Shown here in pieces: positions 44,147 to 51,999 of a stretch of DNA of 64,000 bases. The stretch lies in the NCBI RefSeq assembly GCF_031432425.1, contig NZ_JAVKPH010000006.1:135670-199669 (forward strand), written 5' to 3'. The notes under the pieces were generated by a model, which did not search any database, was not told the DNA's origin, and was given only the letters and a program-made list of their open reading frames with translations. The stretch's first letter is position 1, and each line of letters begins with the position of its first letter. Both the position numbers and the translations under genes were made by a program. This DNA is from Ruixingdingia sedimenti (lineage in GTDB: Bacteria; Pseudomonadota; Alphaproteobacteria; Rhodobacterales; Rhodobacteraceae).

Positions 44147-45055
44147 ATGGGCGGCAGTTTCGACATGTTCGTGATCGGCGGCGGCGTCGCCGGCATGGCC
44201 GCGGCAGAGGCGGCGGCAGCGGCCGGGCTGCGCGTCGCGCTGGCAGAGGCGAACATGTTCGGCGGGCTGGTGCTGAACGTGAACCACCTGTCGCCGGGGC
44301 CCGCGGGCATGCCCGCGTCCGGGTCGGATCTGTCGGCGGAAATGATGATGCGGCTCAGCGATCTGGGGGTGGAACTGCTGTTCGAACCCGTGTCCGCCCT
44401 GCGCCCCGGCGCGGATGGCCGGGTCGAACTCGACACCGCCAGCGGCCCCCGCCGCGCGCGCCATGCGGTGCTGGCCAGCGGCGCGCGCAACCGCAGGCTG
44501 GGGGTCCCGGGCGAAGAGACGTTCGCGCACCGGGGCCTGTCCTATTGCGCCGATTGCGACGGGCCGCTGTTCCGCGGCAAGCCGGTGATGGTGGTCGGCG
44601 GCGGCGATTCCGCCCTGCAGGAGGCGCTGGTGCTGGCCGATTTCTGCCCCGTGGTGCATCTGGTCCACCGCGGCACGGCCTTCACCGCCCGCCCCGATCT
44701 GGTGGCCGCTGTGGCCGCCGCCCCCGCGATCCGCGTGCGTTTCGGCGCCGAGGTCGCGGCGCTGGGGGGCGACGACGTGCTGACCACGGTGCGCCTGCGC
44801 GAGAACGGGGCAGAGGTGGCAGAGCCCTGCGCCGGCGTCTTTCCCTTCGTGGGGCTGGTGCCGAACGCGGATCTGCTGCCCGCCGCGGCGCTGGACGATG
44901 CGGGGGCCGTCGCCGTGGACGCGCAGATGGAAACCCGCATTCCCGGCGTGCTGGCCGTGGGGGCCGTGCGTGCGGGCTATGGCGGGATGCTGACCGACGC
45001 GCTGGCCGATGGCCGTGCCGCGGCGGCGAGGGTGGTTGCGCGCTGCGCGGGCTGA
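44147..45055 (+). CDS. Thioredoxin-reductase-like FAD oxidoreductase next to selC
   Basis: 302 aa, class II pyridine nucleotide-disulfide oxidoreductase fold. FAD motif DMFVIGGGVAGMAAAEAA, redox motif LSYCADCDGPLF (CxxC, as CATC in TrxB), second nucleotide motif PVMVVGGGDSALQEALVLAD, and the GVFPFVGLVPNADLL and GVLAVGAVRAGYGGMLTDAL ends of TrxR. GGGGGAGGCGTGAC precedes the ATG at 44147. The final typical DCR..Q segment is replaced by VRAGYGGM, so it may not reduce standard thioredoxin. Its stop is 6 bp before the selenocysteine tRNA, so the two are probably one transcript. Confidence 0.85.
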   Translation: MGGSFDMFVIGGGVAGMAAAEAAAAAGLRVALAEANMFGGLVLNVNHLSPGPAGMPASGSDLSAEMMMRLSDLGVELLFEPVSALRPGADGRVELDTASGPRRARHAVLASGARNRRLGVPGEETFAHRGLSYCADCDGPLFRGKPVMVVGGGDSALQEALVLADFCPVVHLVHRGTAFTARPDLVAAVAAAPAIRVRFGAEVAALGGDDVLTTVRLRENGAEVAEPCAGVFPFVGLVPNADLLPAAALDDAGAVAVDAQMETRIPGVLAVGAVRAGYGGMLTDALADGRAAAARVVARCAG

Positions 45056-45061
45056 GCTTCG

Positions 45062-45155
45062 GGAAGGGAATCGTCCCCGGTGGGGCGGCCGGACTTCAAA
45101 TCCGGTTGAGGCTGCGACAGTCTTTGGTGGGTTCGACTCCCACTCCCTTCCGCCA
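45062..45155 (+). tRNA. selC: tRNA-Sec (anticodon TCA)
   Basis: 94 nt including encoded CCA. The acceptor stem is 8 bp (GGAAGGGA / TCCCTTCC, 45062-45069 with 45144-45151), the discriminator base is G and CCA is at 45153-45155. Anticodon stem CCGGA/TCCGG encloses loop CTTCAAA with anticodon TCA at 45096-45098, reading UGA. A long extra arm and an extended D stem (GTCCCC...GGGGC) are typical of selenocysteine tRNA. It is charged with Ser, converted by SelA using selenophosphate from SelD, and delivered by SelB, all encoded 5-9 kb away. Confidence 0.96.
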
Positions 45156-45198
45156 GTTCTTCCCTTGGGGCGCTTGAATGGGGTGGTGCGGGTGTCTC

Positions 45199-45258
45199 GG
45201 GCGGCGCCGGGGGCCAGCCCCCGGACCCCCGGGATATTTAGGGACAGAAAATGAAAAG
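45199..45258 (+). repeat. Intergenic repeat, copy 13, hairpin form
   Basis: CCGGGGG-CCAG-CCCCCGG (45207-45224), then ACCCCCGGGATATTTAGGGA and CAGAAAATGAA. It lies 44 bp after the selC gene on its strand, and converges on soxZ. Confidence 0.8.
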
Positions 45259-45273
45259 GGCACCCGGGCCGGG

Positions 45274-45603
45274 TCAGGCCAGCGTGATGTCCTTTTCCGC
45301 GGTGATGGTTTCGCCCAGATCGTCGATCCAGGTCATGCGCAGCGTGCCGGGCTGGCGGGCGGCGAAGGTGAATTCCAGATAGGGATTCTGCGAGATCGCG
45401 GATTGCGGTTCCCATTCCAGCAACAGCCTGTCGTCCAGCCGCGCCTCGAACCGGGTGACGATGTGGCGCGGGATCGGCCGGCCTGCGGCATCGATGCGAA
45501 AGCCGCTTTCCATCGGATGGGCGATCTGGGTGCGCAGGCGGACGATCTCGCCCACGGCGGGGGTGGCGTTGGAAATCCAGATGCGGGGGGGACGTGTGGT
45601 CAT
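45274..45603 (-). CDS. soxZ: Sulfur-oxidation carrier subunit SoxZ
   Basis: 109 aa. SoxZ partner of the SoxYZ periplasmic carrier, which binds thiosulfate or sulfide sulfur on the Cys of SoxY. Characteristic segments: RIWISNATPAVGEIVRLRTQ, IAHPMESGFR, HIVTRFEARLDDRLLLEW and the C-terminal MTWIDDLGETITAEKDI. It has no signal peptide and would be exported with SoxY. Last gene of the sulfur operon, 7 bp after soxY. Confidence 0.93.
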   Translation of the reverse strand: MTTRPPRIWISNATPAVGEIVRLRTQIAHPMESGFRIDAAGRPIPRHIVTRFEARLDDRLLLEWEPQSAISQNPYLEFTFAARQPGTLRMTWIDDLGETITAEKDITLA

Positions 45604-45610
45604 GGCGCCC

Positions 45611-46102
45611 TCACATCCCGCAGCCGCCGGCGGTGACGGTGATCGGGCGGCGCACGGTCAGCACCCGGCCGTCGTTCATCCGCGCCAGCGCGCGCACATG
45701 CATGCTGCGGATCAGCCGCAGCCGCACCGCCAGATCGGCCGATCCGGTATCCTGCGTGAACCGCAGGCGGCAGGCGAGCGGGCGGGGGTTCAGTTCGGCG
45801 ATCACGATCATTTCCGCGCACCAGTAATCGGGCGTGACCGGCCGGTCCAGATACACCCGCACCGGCACCGCCCCCGGGTTGTCGCCCAGAACCGGCAGGT
45901 CGAGCACCAGCCCCTCGGGCAGGGGCAGGGCGCCGGCGGCGAATTCGGCGGCGATGCGGTCGGCCTCTGCCGCGTCGGGCTGCGGGCGGGCGGTCGTCGT
46001 CACCTGCGCAAACGCGGGCAGCGGGGCCAGCGCCAGCGCCGGCCCCGTCATCAGGATCTGGCGGCGCGACGGCCGCCAGCGGGATTCACGCGAGGAAGTC
46101 AT
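45611..46102 (-). CDS. soxY: Sulfur-oxidation carrier subunit SoxY
   Basis: 163 aa. A twin-arginine signal (SRRQILMTGPALALAPLPAF) then the SoxY domain, ending ITVTAGGCGM. The carrier Cys sits in the terminal GGCGM; most SoxY proteins end GGCGG, so the last residue is unusual. The start at 46102 lies 17 bp inside the end of the flavoprotein gene, so the two are translationally linked. The rest of a Sox system (SoxA, X, B, CD) is not in the window. Confidence 0.9.
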   Translation of the reverse strand: MTSSRESRWRPSRRQILMTGPALALAPLPAFAQVTTTARPQPDAAEADRIAAEFAAGALPLPEGLVLDLPVLGDNPGAVPVRVYLDRPVTPDYWCAEMIVIAELNPRPLACRLRFTQDTGSADLAVRLRLIRSMHVRALARMNDGRVLTVRRPITVTAGGCGM

Positions 46103-47420
46103 TGAACTTGCCTTCGAGCCAGACGAAATCCTCGGCCAGCAGGTCGGGGGTGCGCACGTCGATGTCGATCTGCGTCTGCACCACCTGGCCCTCGGCGTCC
46201 AGATCATAGGTGAACTCGACCGAGATCGCCTCGCGCGGGTCGCCGTTGACCAGCATGTAGCACAGGTTGTCGGGCAGCTGCGCCACGACCTCCTTGCCGG
46301 CCACCCGTTCGGCGATGTTGTCGGCGGCGATGCGGGCGACGACGTTCGCCACATGGCCGCTTTTCGGATAGTGGCCGAAGCTTTCCGCGATCGGCCCCAT
46401 CGAATCGCCGATGATGTAGACGTTATCGTCGCTGTTCGCGGTGAAGAGCCGCGGATGCATGTCGGCCCATCCGGTGGGCTTGCCCTCGGGCGTCTGGGCG
46501 ATCAGGTCGGCATGCCACACCATGTCGGAGGCCTGATGCGGCGGCATCAGCACCGCGTCGTCGAAGTCGAAATCCCCCGCCTCGGTCATGATGCGCTTGT
46601 TGTAGGGATCGACCTCTTTCACCTTGGCGTTCGGCACATGGGTGATGATGTCGGGATAAAGTTCCTCGAACGCCGCCTTGTAGCCCGCGCCGATGGGGGC
46701 GATCTTGGGTTTCGGGTCGAGGATCAGGATCTTGCCGGGGATCTTGTTGACCTTGATGTGCCAGGCCATCAGGCAGGCGCGTTCATAGGGCGAGGGCGGG
46801 CAGCGGTGCGGGGGCGGCGGCAGGGTCATCACGATGGTGCCGCCCTTGAAATCCTTCAGCTTGTTCTTGAGCGCGAGATGCTCGGAACTGGGGGTATAGG
46901 CGGAGGGGAAGTGCTGGCGGGTATATTCCGCCGTCGCGCGGTCGTCGCCGAACCAGGCGTCATAGGCGTTGCGGATGCCGCCGGCGAGGATGAGATAGTC
47001 GTAGTCCACCGTGCCTTGGGTGGTGCGCACCTGCTTGCGGTCGCGCTCAATCCCGATGATTTCGGTCTGCACCAGCGTGTAGCCGTATTTGCGCGCCGGG
47101 GCGAACATGTCGTGCATCAGGAACTGGGTGTCCACCACGTCGATCAGCCATTTGTTCGACATCGGGCAGGACCAGAAGAAGGGATTGCGTTCCAGCACGA
47201 TCACATCGGCATCCGGGATCCGGTCGCGCAGGTGGCGCGCGGCCGAAAGCCCGCCCCAGCCCCCGCCGCAGATGACGATGCGGGGGCCCTTGCCCTTGCG
47301 GGGCAGAAGCCGGGTGTCGGCTGTCAGCGCGGCGGGCGCGGCCAGCCCGGCGCCGGGCAGAAGCCCGGTGGCGAGCGTCAATGCCGGGGCGGCGGTCAGA
47401 AGGGTGCGGCGGGTGATCAC
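46086..47420 (-). CDS. fccB: Sulfide dehydrogenase flavoprotein (FCSD/FccB), copy 1
   Basis: 444 aa. GTG start at 47420 after GGAGGTAACACC. Tat signal (ITRRTLLTAAPALTLATG), FAD-binding IVICGGGWGGLSAARHL. Landmarks of flavocytochrome c sulfide dehydrogenase: FWSCPMSNKWL (its Cys is the likely covalent FAD anchor), RCPPSPYERACLMAW and NLCYMLVNG (the redox disulfide Cys pair), and IIGDSMGPIAESFGHYPKSG. Overlaps the yeeE-like gene by GTGA. It oxidises sulfide (perhaps selenide) to zero-valent product, passing electrons to cytochrome c. Confidence 0.92.
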   Translation of the reverse strand: MITRRTLLTAAPALTLATGLLPGAGLAAPAALTADTRLLPRKGKGPRIVICGGGWGGLSAARHLRDRIPDADVIVLERNPFFWSCPMSNKWLIDVVDTQFLMHDMFAPARKYGYTLVQTEIIGIERDRKQVRTTQGTVDYDYLILAGGIRNAYDAWFGDDRATAEYTRQHFPSAYTPSSEHLALKNKLKDFKGGTIVMTLPPPPHRCPPSPYERACLMAWHIKVNKIPGKILILDPKPKIAPIGAGYKAAFEELYPDIITHVPNAKVKEVDPYNKRIMTEAGDFDFDDAVLMPPHQASDMVWHADLIAQTPEGKPTGWADMHPRLFTANSDDNVYIIGDSMGPIAESFGHYPKSGHVANVVARIAADNIAERVAGKEVVAQLPDNLCYMLVNGDPREAISVEFTYDLDAEGQVVQTQIDIDVRTPDLLAEDFVWLEGKFNDFLA

Positions 47421-48430
47421 GGTGTTACCTCCATCCGGGGGGCGGCGCGGGTCAGGCGCAGGCCGGTGACAATGCCGGCAAGAATGCCGGCGCAGGCGGG
47501 AAGGCTGGCGATGGCCAGCGTGGACAGGCCCGAAAGGCCCTGCCCGATGGAACAGCCGAGTGCGAGCACCCCCCCGAACCCCATCAGCACCGCGCCCGCC
47601 AGCATGCGCAGCATCTGGCGCGGGCCGGTGAAGGATTCGAGCCGGAAGCTGCGGGTGGCGAGCGCCGTGGCCAGCGCCCCGGCCAGCGTGCCCGCGACCA
47701 GCGCGGCGCCGTTGGTGGGGCTGATGCCGGTGGCGATCATCAGGTAAAGCCCGCCCTCGGCCAGCGGACCGACGAAGCTCAGCGCCGAAGGGGGGCGGGG
47801 GTCGAAGGGGTCGGTGCCGACATGGGTGGTGATCCACCAGCCCGCGGCGACGCAAAGCCCGATCAGCAGCGCCGCCAGCGCCTCGGCGGGCCGGGCGCGC
47901 AGGGCAGGGGGGCCGAGGGCGAAGGCGGCGAGCGCCAGCGCGATCAGGGCGGCCAGTGCCGCGCCCCCCGGCAGCGTGGCGGCGGCGGGGGTGACGGTGC
48001 CCACCCCCTGCACCGCCAGCCGCAGGGGCGCCAGCACCCCACCAAGGCTGGCCTGCGCGGTGACGCCCATCACCAGCACTACGACCAGCGCCCGCATATT
48101 GCCGCCCGCGCCCAAGACCAGCGCGCGCGCCCCGCAGGCATTGGCCAGCACCATGCCCCATCCGAACAGCACGCCCCCCAGCACCACGCCGGGCAGGGCG
48201 AAACTGTCGCGCACCGGCAGCGCCGTGGTCAGATCCACCGCCCCCGCCGCCTGCAAGCCCTGCGACGCCGCCAGCGCCACGGCCAGCGCCAGCGCGAAGG
48301 CGCGCAGGGCCGTGCGGTCCGACCCGTCCATCCAGCCGCGCACGCCGCGCAGCAGGCAGAACCGCCCGGCCCGCGCCGCCGCGCCGAAGGCGCATCCCAG
48401 CAGGAACACCGCCAGCAGCGTGGTCATCAT
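47417..48430 (-). CDS. YeeE/YedE (SoxT-like) membrane transporter
   Basis: 337 aa, about nine hydrophobic segments arranged as two YeeE/YedE halves. Each has a Cys-bearing motif: GCAFGAAARAGRFCLLRG and ANACGARALVLGAGGNMRAL in the first, GFGGVLALGCSIGQGLSGLS in the second. The GCSxGQG form is the thiosulfate/sulfur-uptake signature; YedE proteins have also been proposed as selenium transporters. Start overlaps the preceding flavoprotein stop (ATGA) and the end overlaps the next start (GTGA). Substrate could be sulfur or selenium species. Confidence 0.88.
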   Translation of the reverse strand: MMTTLLAVFLLGCAFGAAARAGRFCLLRGVRGWMDGSDRTALRAFALALAVALAASQGLQAAGAVDLTTALPVRDSFALPGVVLGGVLFGWGMVLANACGARALVLGAGGNMRALVVVLVMGVTAQASLGGVLAPLRLAVQGVGTVTPAAATLPGGAALAALIALALAAFALGPPALRARPAEALAALLIGLCVAAGWWITTHVGTDPFDPRPPSALSFVGPLAEGGLYLMIATGISPTNGAALVAGTLAGALATALATRSFRLESFTGPRQMLRMLAGAVLMGFGGVLALGCSIGQGLSGLSTLAIASLPACAGILAGIVTGLRLTRAAPRMEVTP

Positions 48431-49710
48431 GCCCCCCAGATGTCGGCGCTGATCGCGGCGTACCAGCCGGCGGCATGGCGGGCCTCGGCGGCGCGGAAAC
48501 CGGCGTCGGCCTCCAGCGGGCTGGTGCCGCCCGCGACCTCGGCCACCGCGCCGCCCTCGACCCGGTAGACCCCGGCGACGGATATGGCGTAGTCGGGCGC
48601 GATCATGCTGTAGCAGGTGTTGGCGAAGGACGCCTCCGGCGGCGCCTGCCCGGCCAGATCGGCCAGGATCGCCGCCGCCGCCACCTTGCCTTGGGCATTG
48701 GCGCAGAAGCCCGACTTGGGCATGGGGCTGGCCAGCGCCGCGTCGCCGACGACATGCACGCCCTCTGCCTGCCGGGCGGCGAAGGTGGCGGGATCGACGG
48801 GCACCCATCCGCTGGCATCGGTCAGCCCGGCATCCGCCGCGATCCCGCCCGCCATCTGCGGCGGGATCACGTTCAGCACATCGGCGCGATGGATGGTGCC
48901 GAAGGCGGTTTCGACCGCGCGCCGCGCGGCATCCACCCGCACGACCTGCCCATCGTCATCCAGCCCCACCCATTCGATCATGTCGCCGTAAAGCGCCTGC
49001 CAGCCCTGCATGAACAGCGGCTGTTTGGAAAACCTGTCCTTGGCGTCCAGCAGCAGGATCTTGGACCGCGGCTTGCGGGTCTTGAGGTAATGCGCGACCA
49101 TCCCGGCGCGTTCATAGGGCCCGGGCGGGCAGCGGTAGGCGCCGCCGGGGATGACCATGACGAAGGTCCCGCCATCCTCCATCGCCTCCATCTGACGGCG
49201 CAGAAGCTGCGTCTGCGGCCCGGCCTTCCATGCGTGGGGGGCGATTTCGGCCGCGGCGGCGTCATAACCTTCCAGCGCGTTCCAGCGCAGGTCGATGCCG
49301 GGGGCGATCACCAGCCGGTCCCAGGCCAGTTCCGCCCCCCCGGCCAGCCGCAGGCGGCGGGCGGCGGTATCCACCGCCTCTGCCCGCGCGTGGATCACCT
49401 CGACCCCCGCCGCGCGCAGGCCGTCATAACCGTGGCCGATGCTGTCCCAGTCGCGCAGCCCGCCGAGGTAGAGGTTGGAAAAGGGGCAGGTGTAGAACCG
49501 TTCCGCGGGCTCGATCAGCGTGACCCGCAGGTCGGGGGCGCCGCGGCGCAGATAGCGCGCGGCGGTCGCGCCCCCGAACCCGCCGCCGATGACCGCCACA
49601 TGGGCCCCCGTCCGGGCCCCTGCCAGTACGGGCAGCGCCAGCGCCGCCCCCGTTCCCGCCAGCCCTGCCAGCACCGCGCGCCGCGTGGCGCATTGTCGCC
49701 CTTCCGTCAT
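48427..49710 (-). CDS. fccB: Sulfide dehydrogenase flavoprotein (FCSD/FccB), copy 2
   Basis: 427 aa. Tat signal (ATRRAVLAGLAGTGAALALP), FAD-binding AVIGGGFGGATAARYL. Conserved YTCPFSNLYLGG (likely covalent FAD Cys), YRCPPGPYERAGM and NTCYSMIAPDYAIS (redox Cys pair), and VVGDAALASPMPKSGFCANA. It is closer to the canonical FccB than copy 1 and directly follows the cytochrome gene, so it is the likely cytochrome-bound one. Both ends overlap neighbours by ATGA. Confidence 0.93.
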   Translation of the reverse strand: MTEGRQCATRRAVLAGLAGTGAALALPVLAGARTGAHVAVIGGGFGGATAARYLRRGAPDLRVTLIEPAERFYTCPFSNLYLGGLRDWDSIGHGYDGLRAAGVEVIHARAEAVDTAARRLRLAGGAELAWDRLVIAPGIDLRWNALEGYDAAAAEIAPHAWKAGPQTQLLRRQMEAMEDGGTFVMVIPGGAYRCPPGPYERAGMVAHYLKTRKPRSKILLLDAKDRFSKQPLFMQGWQALYGDMIEWVGLDDDGQVVRVDAARRAVETAFGTIHRADVLNVIPPQMAGGIAADAGLTDASGWVPVDPATFAARQAEGVHVVGDAALASPMPKSGFCANAQGKVAAAAILADLAGQAPPEASFANTCYSMIAPDYAISVAGVYRVEGGAVAEVAGGTSPLEADAGFRAAEARHAAGWYAAISADIWGA

Positions 49711-50012
49711 TGTCGGCCCTCTGCGAACCATTTCGCCAGCGCGCGGATCTGGGCCTCGTCATAGCCTTTCATCAGCCGGGGCATCACCGTCGCCGCCGGG
49801 TCCTGCCCGTCGCGGAAGGCGAACATGCGGGTGGCAAGGTGTTCCTCTGCCCGCCCGGCGATGGCGGGGATGGCGCCGGGCGAATGCCCGTCCGGCCCGT
49901 GGCAGGCGGCGCAGGGGCCGGCCAGCACCGCCACATCGGCGGGCGTCAACGCCTGCGCGGCGGCGGCTGGCAGGGCCAGCGCGGCCAGGCATGACAGGCT
50001 GCGAAAGGTCAT
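49707..50012 (-). CDS. Mono-haem cytochrome c, likely FccA-type subunit
   Basis: 101 aa. Signal peptide (LSCLAALALPAAAAQA), haem motif CAACH, axial Met in VMPRLMKG. Small class I cytochrome similar to the FccA/SoxE partner of sulfide dehydrogenase. The ATG at 50012 is preceded by GGAGGATCCG. First gene of the run cytochrome-fccB-yeeE-fccB-soxY-soxZ. Confidence 0.9.
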   Translation of the reverse strand: MTFRSLSCLAALALPAAAAQALTPADVAVLAGPCAACHGPDGHSPGAIPAIAGRAEEHLATRMFAFRDGQDPAATVMPRLMKGYDEAQIRALAKWFAEGRQ

Positions 50013-50121
50013 CGGATCCTCCGGTTGGCGATGGGGGCGGGCCGGTCGGCCGAATATCGGCACATCATCGGCACCCGGGCAATCGTGGCGTGCGGCAACA
50101 TATCGTCTGCATAGGCATGGT
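50013..50121 (-). promoter_or_regulatory. Promoter region of the sulfur operon
   Basis: 109 bp between selB and the cytochrome gene. It holds the dyad GCCGA-ATA-TCGGC (50049-50061). CATAG-N7-CTATG (50113-50129 region) overlaps the selB stop. A possible promoter is TTGCCC then CGATAT at 17 bp on the minus strand. Regulator unknown. Confidence 0.4.
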
Positions 50122-51999
50122 CTATGGTTCGGGGGCCATGCCGCGCCGGTCGCCCTGCCGGACGGTGCGGCCGAGCCGGTCGAGGCATTCCAGGATCTCG
50201 ATCGCGATGGTCCGGCCGGTGCCGATCTCGTCGCGGAAATCGGCGGCCTTGAACTGCCCGCCGGGGATGCGCCGCGCGGCGGCCGCGGCCTTTTCCGCCG
50301 CCGCCTCCATCACATGGGGCAGGGTGAACCGTTCCGCCGTCAGCCGCACCAGCGCGCCGGTCGCGGCCTTGCGGTGCATCAGATCGCGCACCATCGCCAG
50401 CGGGATGCGCGTTTCCTCTGCCAGTTCGCGGGCCGAGGGGATGTGGAACCCGGAATGGTCGAGGATCGGATGGATGAGCCGCCAGTTGCGTTCGTCCTGC
50501 GGGTTCTGCGTCGGGTCATGATCCGCGCGGCGCAGTTGCGACCCCGAAAGGTCCAGCCCCCATCCCCGCGCCGACTGGCGGACAAGATCCTGGAAGGTCT
50601 CGAAGGGCAGGGCGCGGGCGGTCTCGGCATGCAGGCGGCGCAGATCCATCCCCGGCGCGGCGGGGGTTTCGGCATGGAACCGTTCCACCCGCGCGGCGGC
50701 CTTGCGGCCCAGCCTTTCCACCTGCTGCGCGGAAAAGGCGGTGGCCTTGATCCGCACCGCATCGGGGGGCAGCAGGGCCGCGGCCCGGTCGGCGGCCAGG
50801 TTGTGCAGGGCGGCGAACCAACCCATCCCCACGCCCCCCGGCAGGGTGTCGAGCAGCGCCGCCAGCCCCTCGGCCATGCCGCGCCCGTCCAGCGCCGCCA
50901 GCACCGCGGCCCGTTCCGCCCGCCGCCGGGGCGGAAAGGGGTTGACCACCGCGCCGCCGCCGATGGTGCGGGTGGAGGACTGGTCGCGCAGGATCAGCCG
51001 GTCGCCCGCCGCCGCCTGCACCGGGCGGGAAAGCCGCAGCTGCGCCAGCCCCTCCTGCCCCGGGGCCAGCGCTTCGCCCCGCCGCAGGGCGAGCCGGGCG
51101 GGAATGTCGGCCGCGCCGATATGCAGATGCACCGGCGTCCAGTGTTTCAGCGCCCCGGCCTCCGACGGCAGGACGCGCAGGCGGATGTCGATCCGGTCGG
51201 TCGGGCGATGGGCGGCGGGCGCGACCAGCCAGTCGCCGCGCGCCACCGCCGCATGGTCGATGCCGGCAAGATTGATGGCGCAGCGTTCGCCCGCCTGCGC
51301 GCGGTCTGCCGCGCGGCCGTGGCGTTGCAGGCGGCGCACGCGGGCGGGGATGCCCGCGGGGCTGATGGTCAGCGTGTCGCCCGGCGCGATTGCCCCCGCG
51401 ATCACCGTGCCGCGCACCACCGTGCCGCTGCCCTGCGCGACGAACACCCGGTCCACGACGAAACGCGCAAGGCCGCCCGCGCCCCCCGCCCGGCGTTCCG
51501 CCGCCGCGACCTCTGCCAGCCGGGCCGTCAGCCTGTCCATCCCCGCGCCGGTGACGGCCGATACCGTGACCATGCCGAACCCGCCGCAGCCCGCATCCGC
51601 CAGCAGCGCGCGCATCTCTGCCTGCACCTGCGCGATGCGGGCGGGGTCTGCCCGGTCGGCCTTGGTGATTACCACCGTGCCCCCCGCCACGCCCAGAAGC
51701 CCGACGATGGCCAGATGTTCCGCCGTCTGCGGCATCACCCCGTCGTCGGCGGCCACCACCAGCAGCACATGACCCACGGCATAGACGCCGCTCAGCATGT
51801 TGCGGATGAAGCGTTCGTGGCCCGGCACGTCGACGAAGCCGATGATCCCCCCGCCCGGCAGGTCCATATGCGCAAAGCCGAGGTCGATGGAAATCCCGCG
51901 CGCCTTTTCCTCGGGCAGGGCGTCGGTGTCGATGCCGGTCAGCGCCCGCATCAGCGTGGTCTTGCCGTGGTCGATATGGCCCGCGGTGGCGACGATCAC
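50122..51999 (-). CDS. selB: Selenocysteine-specific elongation factor SelB
   Basis: 625 aa. GTPase that brings Sec-tRNA to UGA codons followed by a SECIS hairpin. G1 TAGHIDHGKTTLMRALTG, switch region EEKARGISIDLGFAHMD, G3 FVDVPGHERF, G4 ITKADRAD, then beta-barrel domains and the C-terminal winged-helix repeats that bind SECIS RNA (RELAEETRIPLAMVRDLMHR, ARRIPGGQFKAADFRDEIG). GTG start at 51999 overlaps the selA stop (GTGA), so selA and selB are coupled. Confidence 0.95.
   Translation of the reverse strand: MIVATAGHIDHGKTTLMRALTGIDTDALPEEKARGISIDLGFAHMDLPGGGIIGFVDVPGHERFIRNMLSGVYAVGHVLLVVAADDGVMPQTAEHLAIVGLLGVAGGTVVITKADRADPARIAQVQAEMRALLADAGCGGFGMVTVSAVTGAGMDRLTARLAEVAAAERRAGGAGGLARFVVDRVFVAQGSGTVVRGTVIAGAIAPGDTLTISPAGIPARVRRLQRHGRAADRAQAGERCAINLAGIDHAAVARGDWLVAPAAHRPTDRIDIRLRVLPSEAGALKHWTPVHLHIGAADIPARLALRRGEALAPGQEGLAQLRLSRPVQAAAGDRLILRDQSSTRTIGGGAVVNPFPPRRRAERAAVLAALDGRGMAEGLAALLDTLPGGVGMGWFAALHNLAADRAAALLPPDAVRIKATAFSAQQVERLGRKAAARVERFHAETPAAPGMDLRRLHAETARALPFETFQDLVRQSARGWGLDLSGSQLRRADHDPTQNPQDERNWRLIHPILDHSGFHIPSARELAEETRIPLAMVRDLMHRKAATGALVRLTAERFTLPHVMEAAAEKAAAAARRIPGGQFKAADFRDEIGTGRTIAIEILECLDRLGRTVRQGDRRGMAPEP

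Noticed and set aside
45053..45155. Read-through of the TGA stop of the TrxR-like gene as selenocysteine
   Set aside because: The sequence after the TGA is the selC tRNA itself and ends at another stop; no conserved protein is continued.
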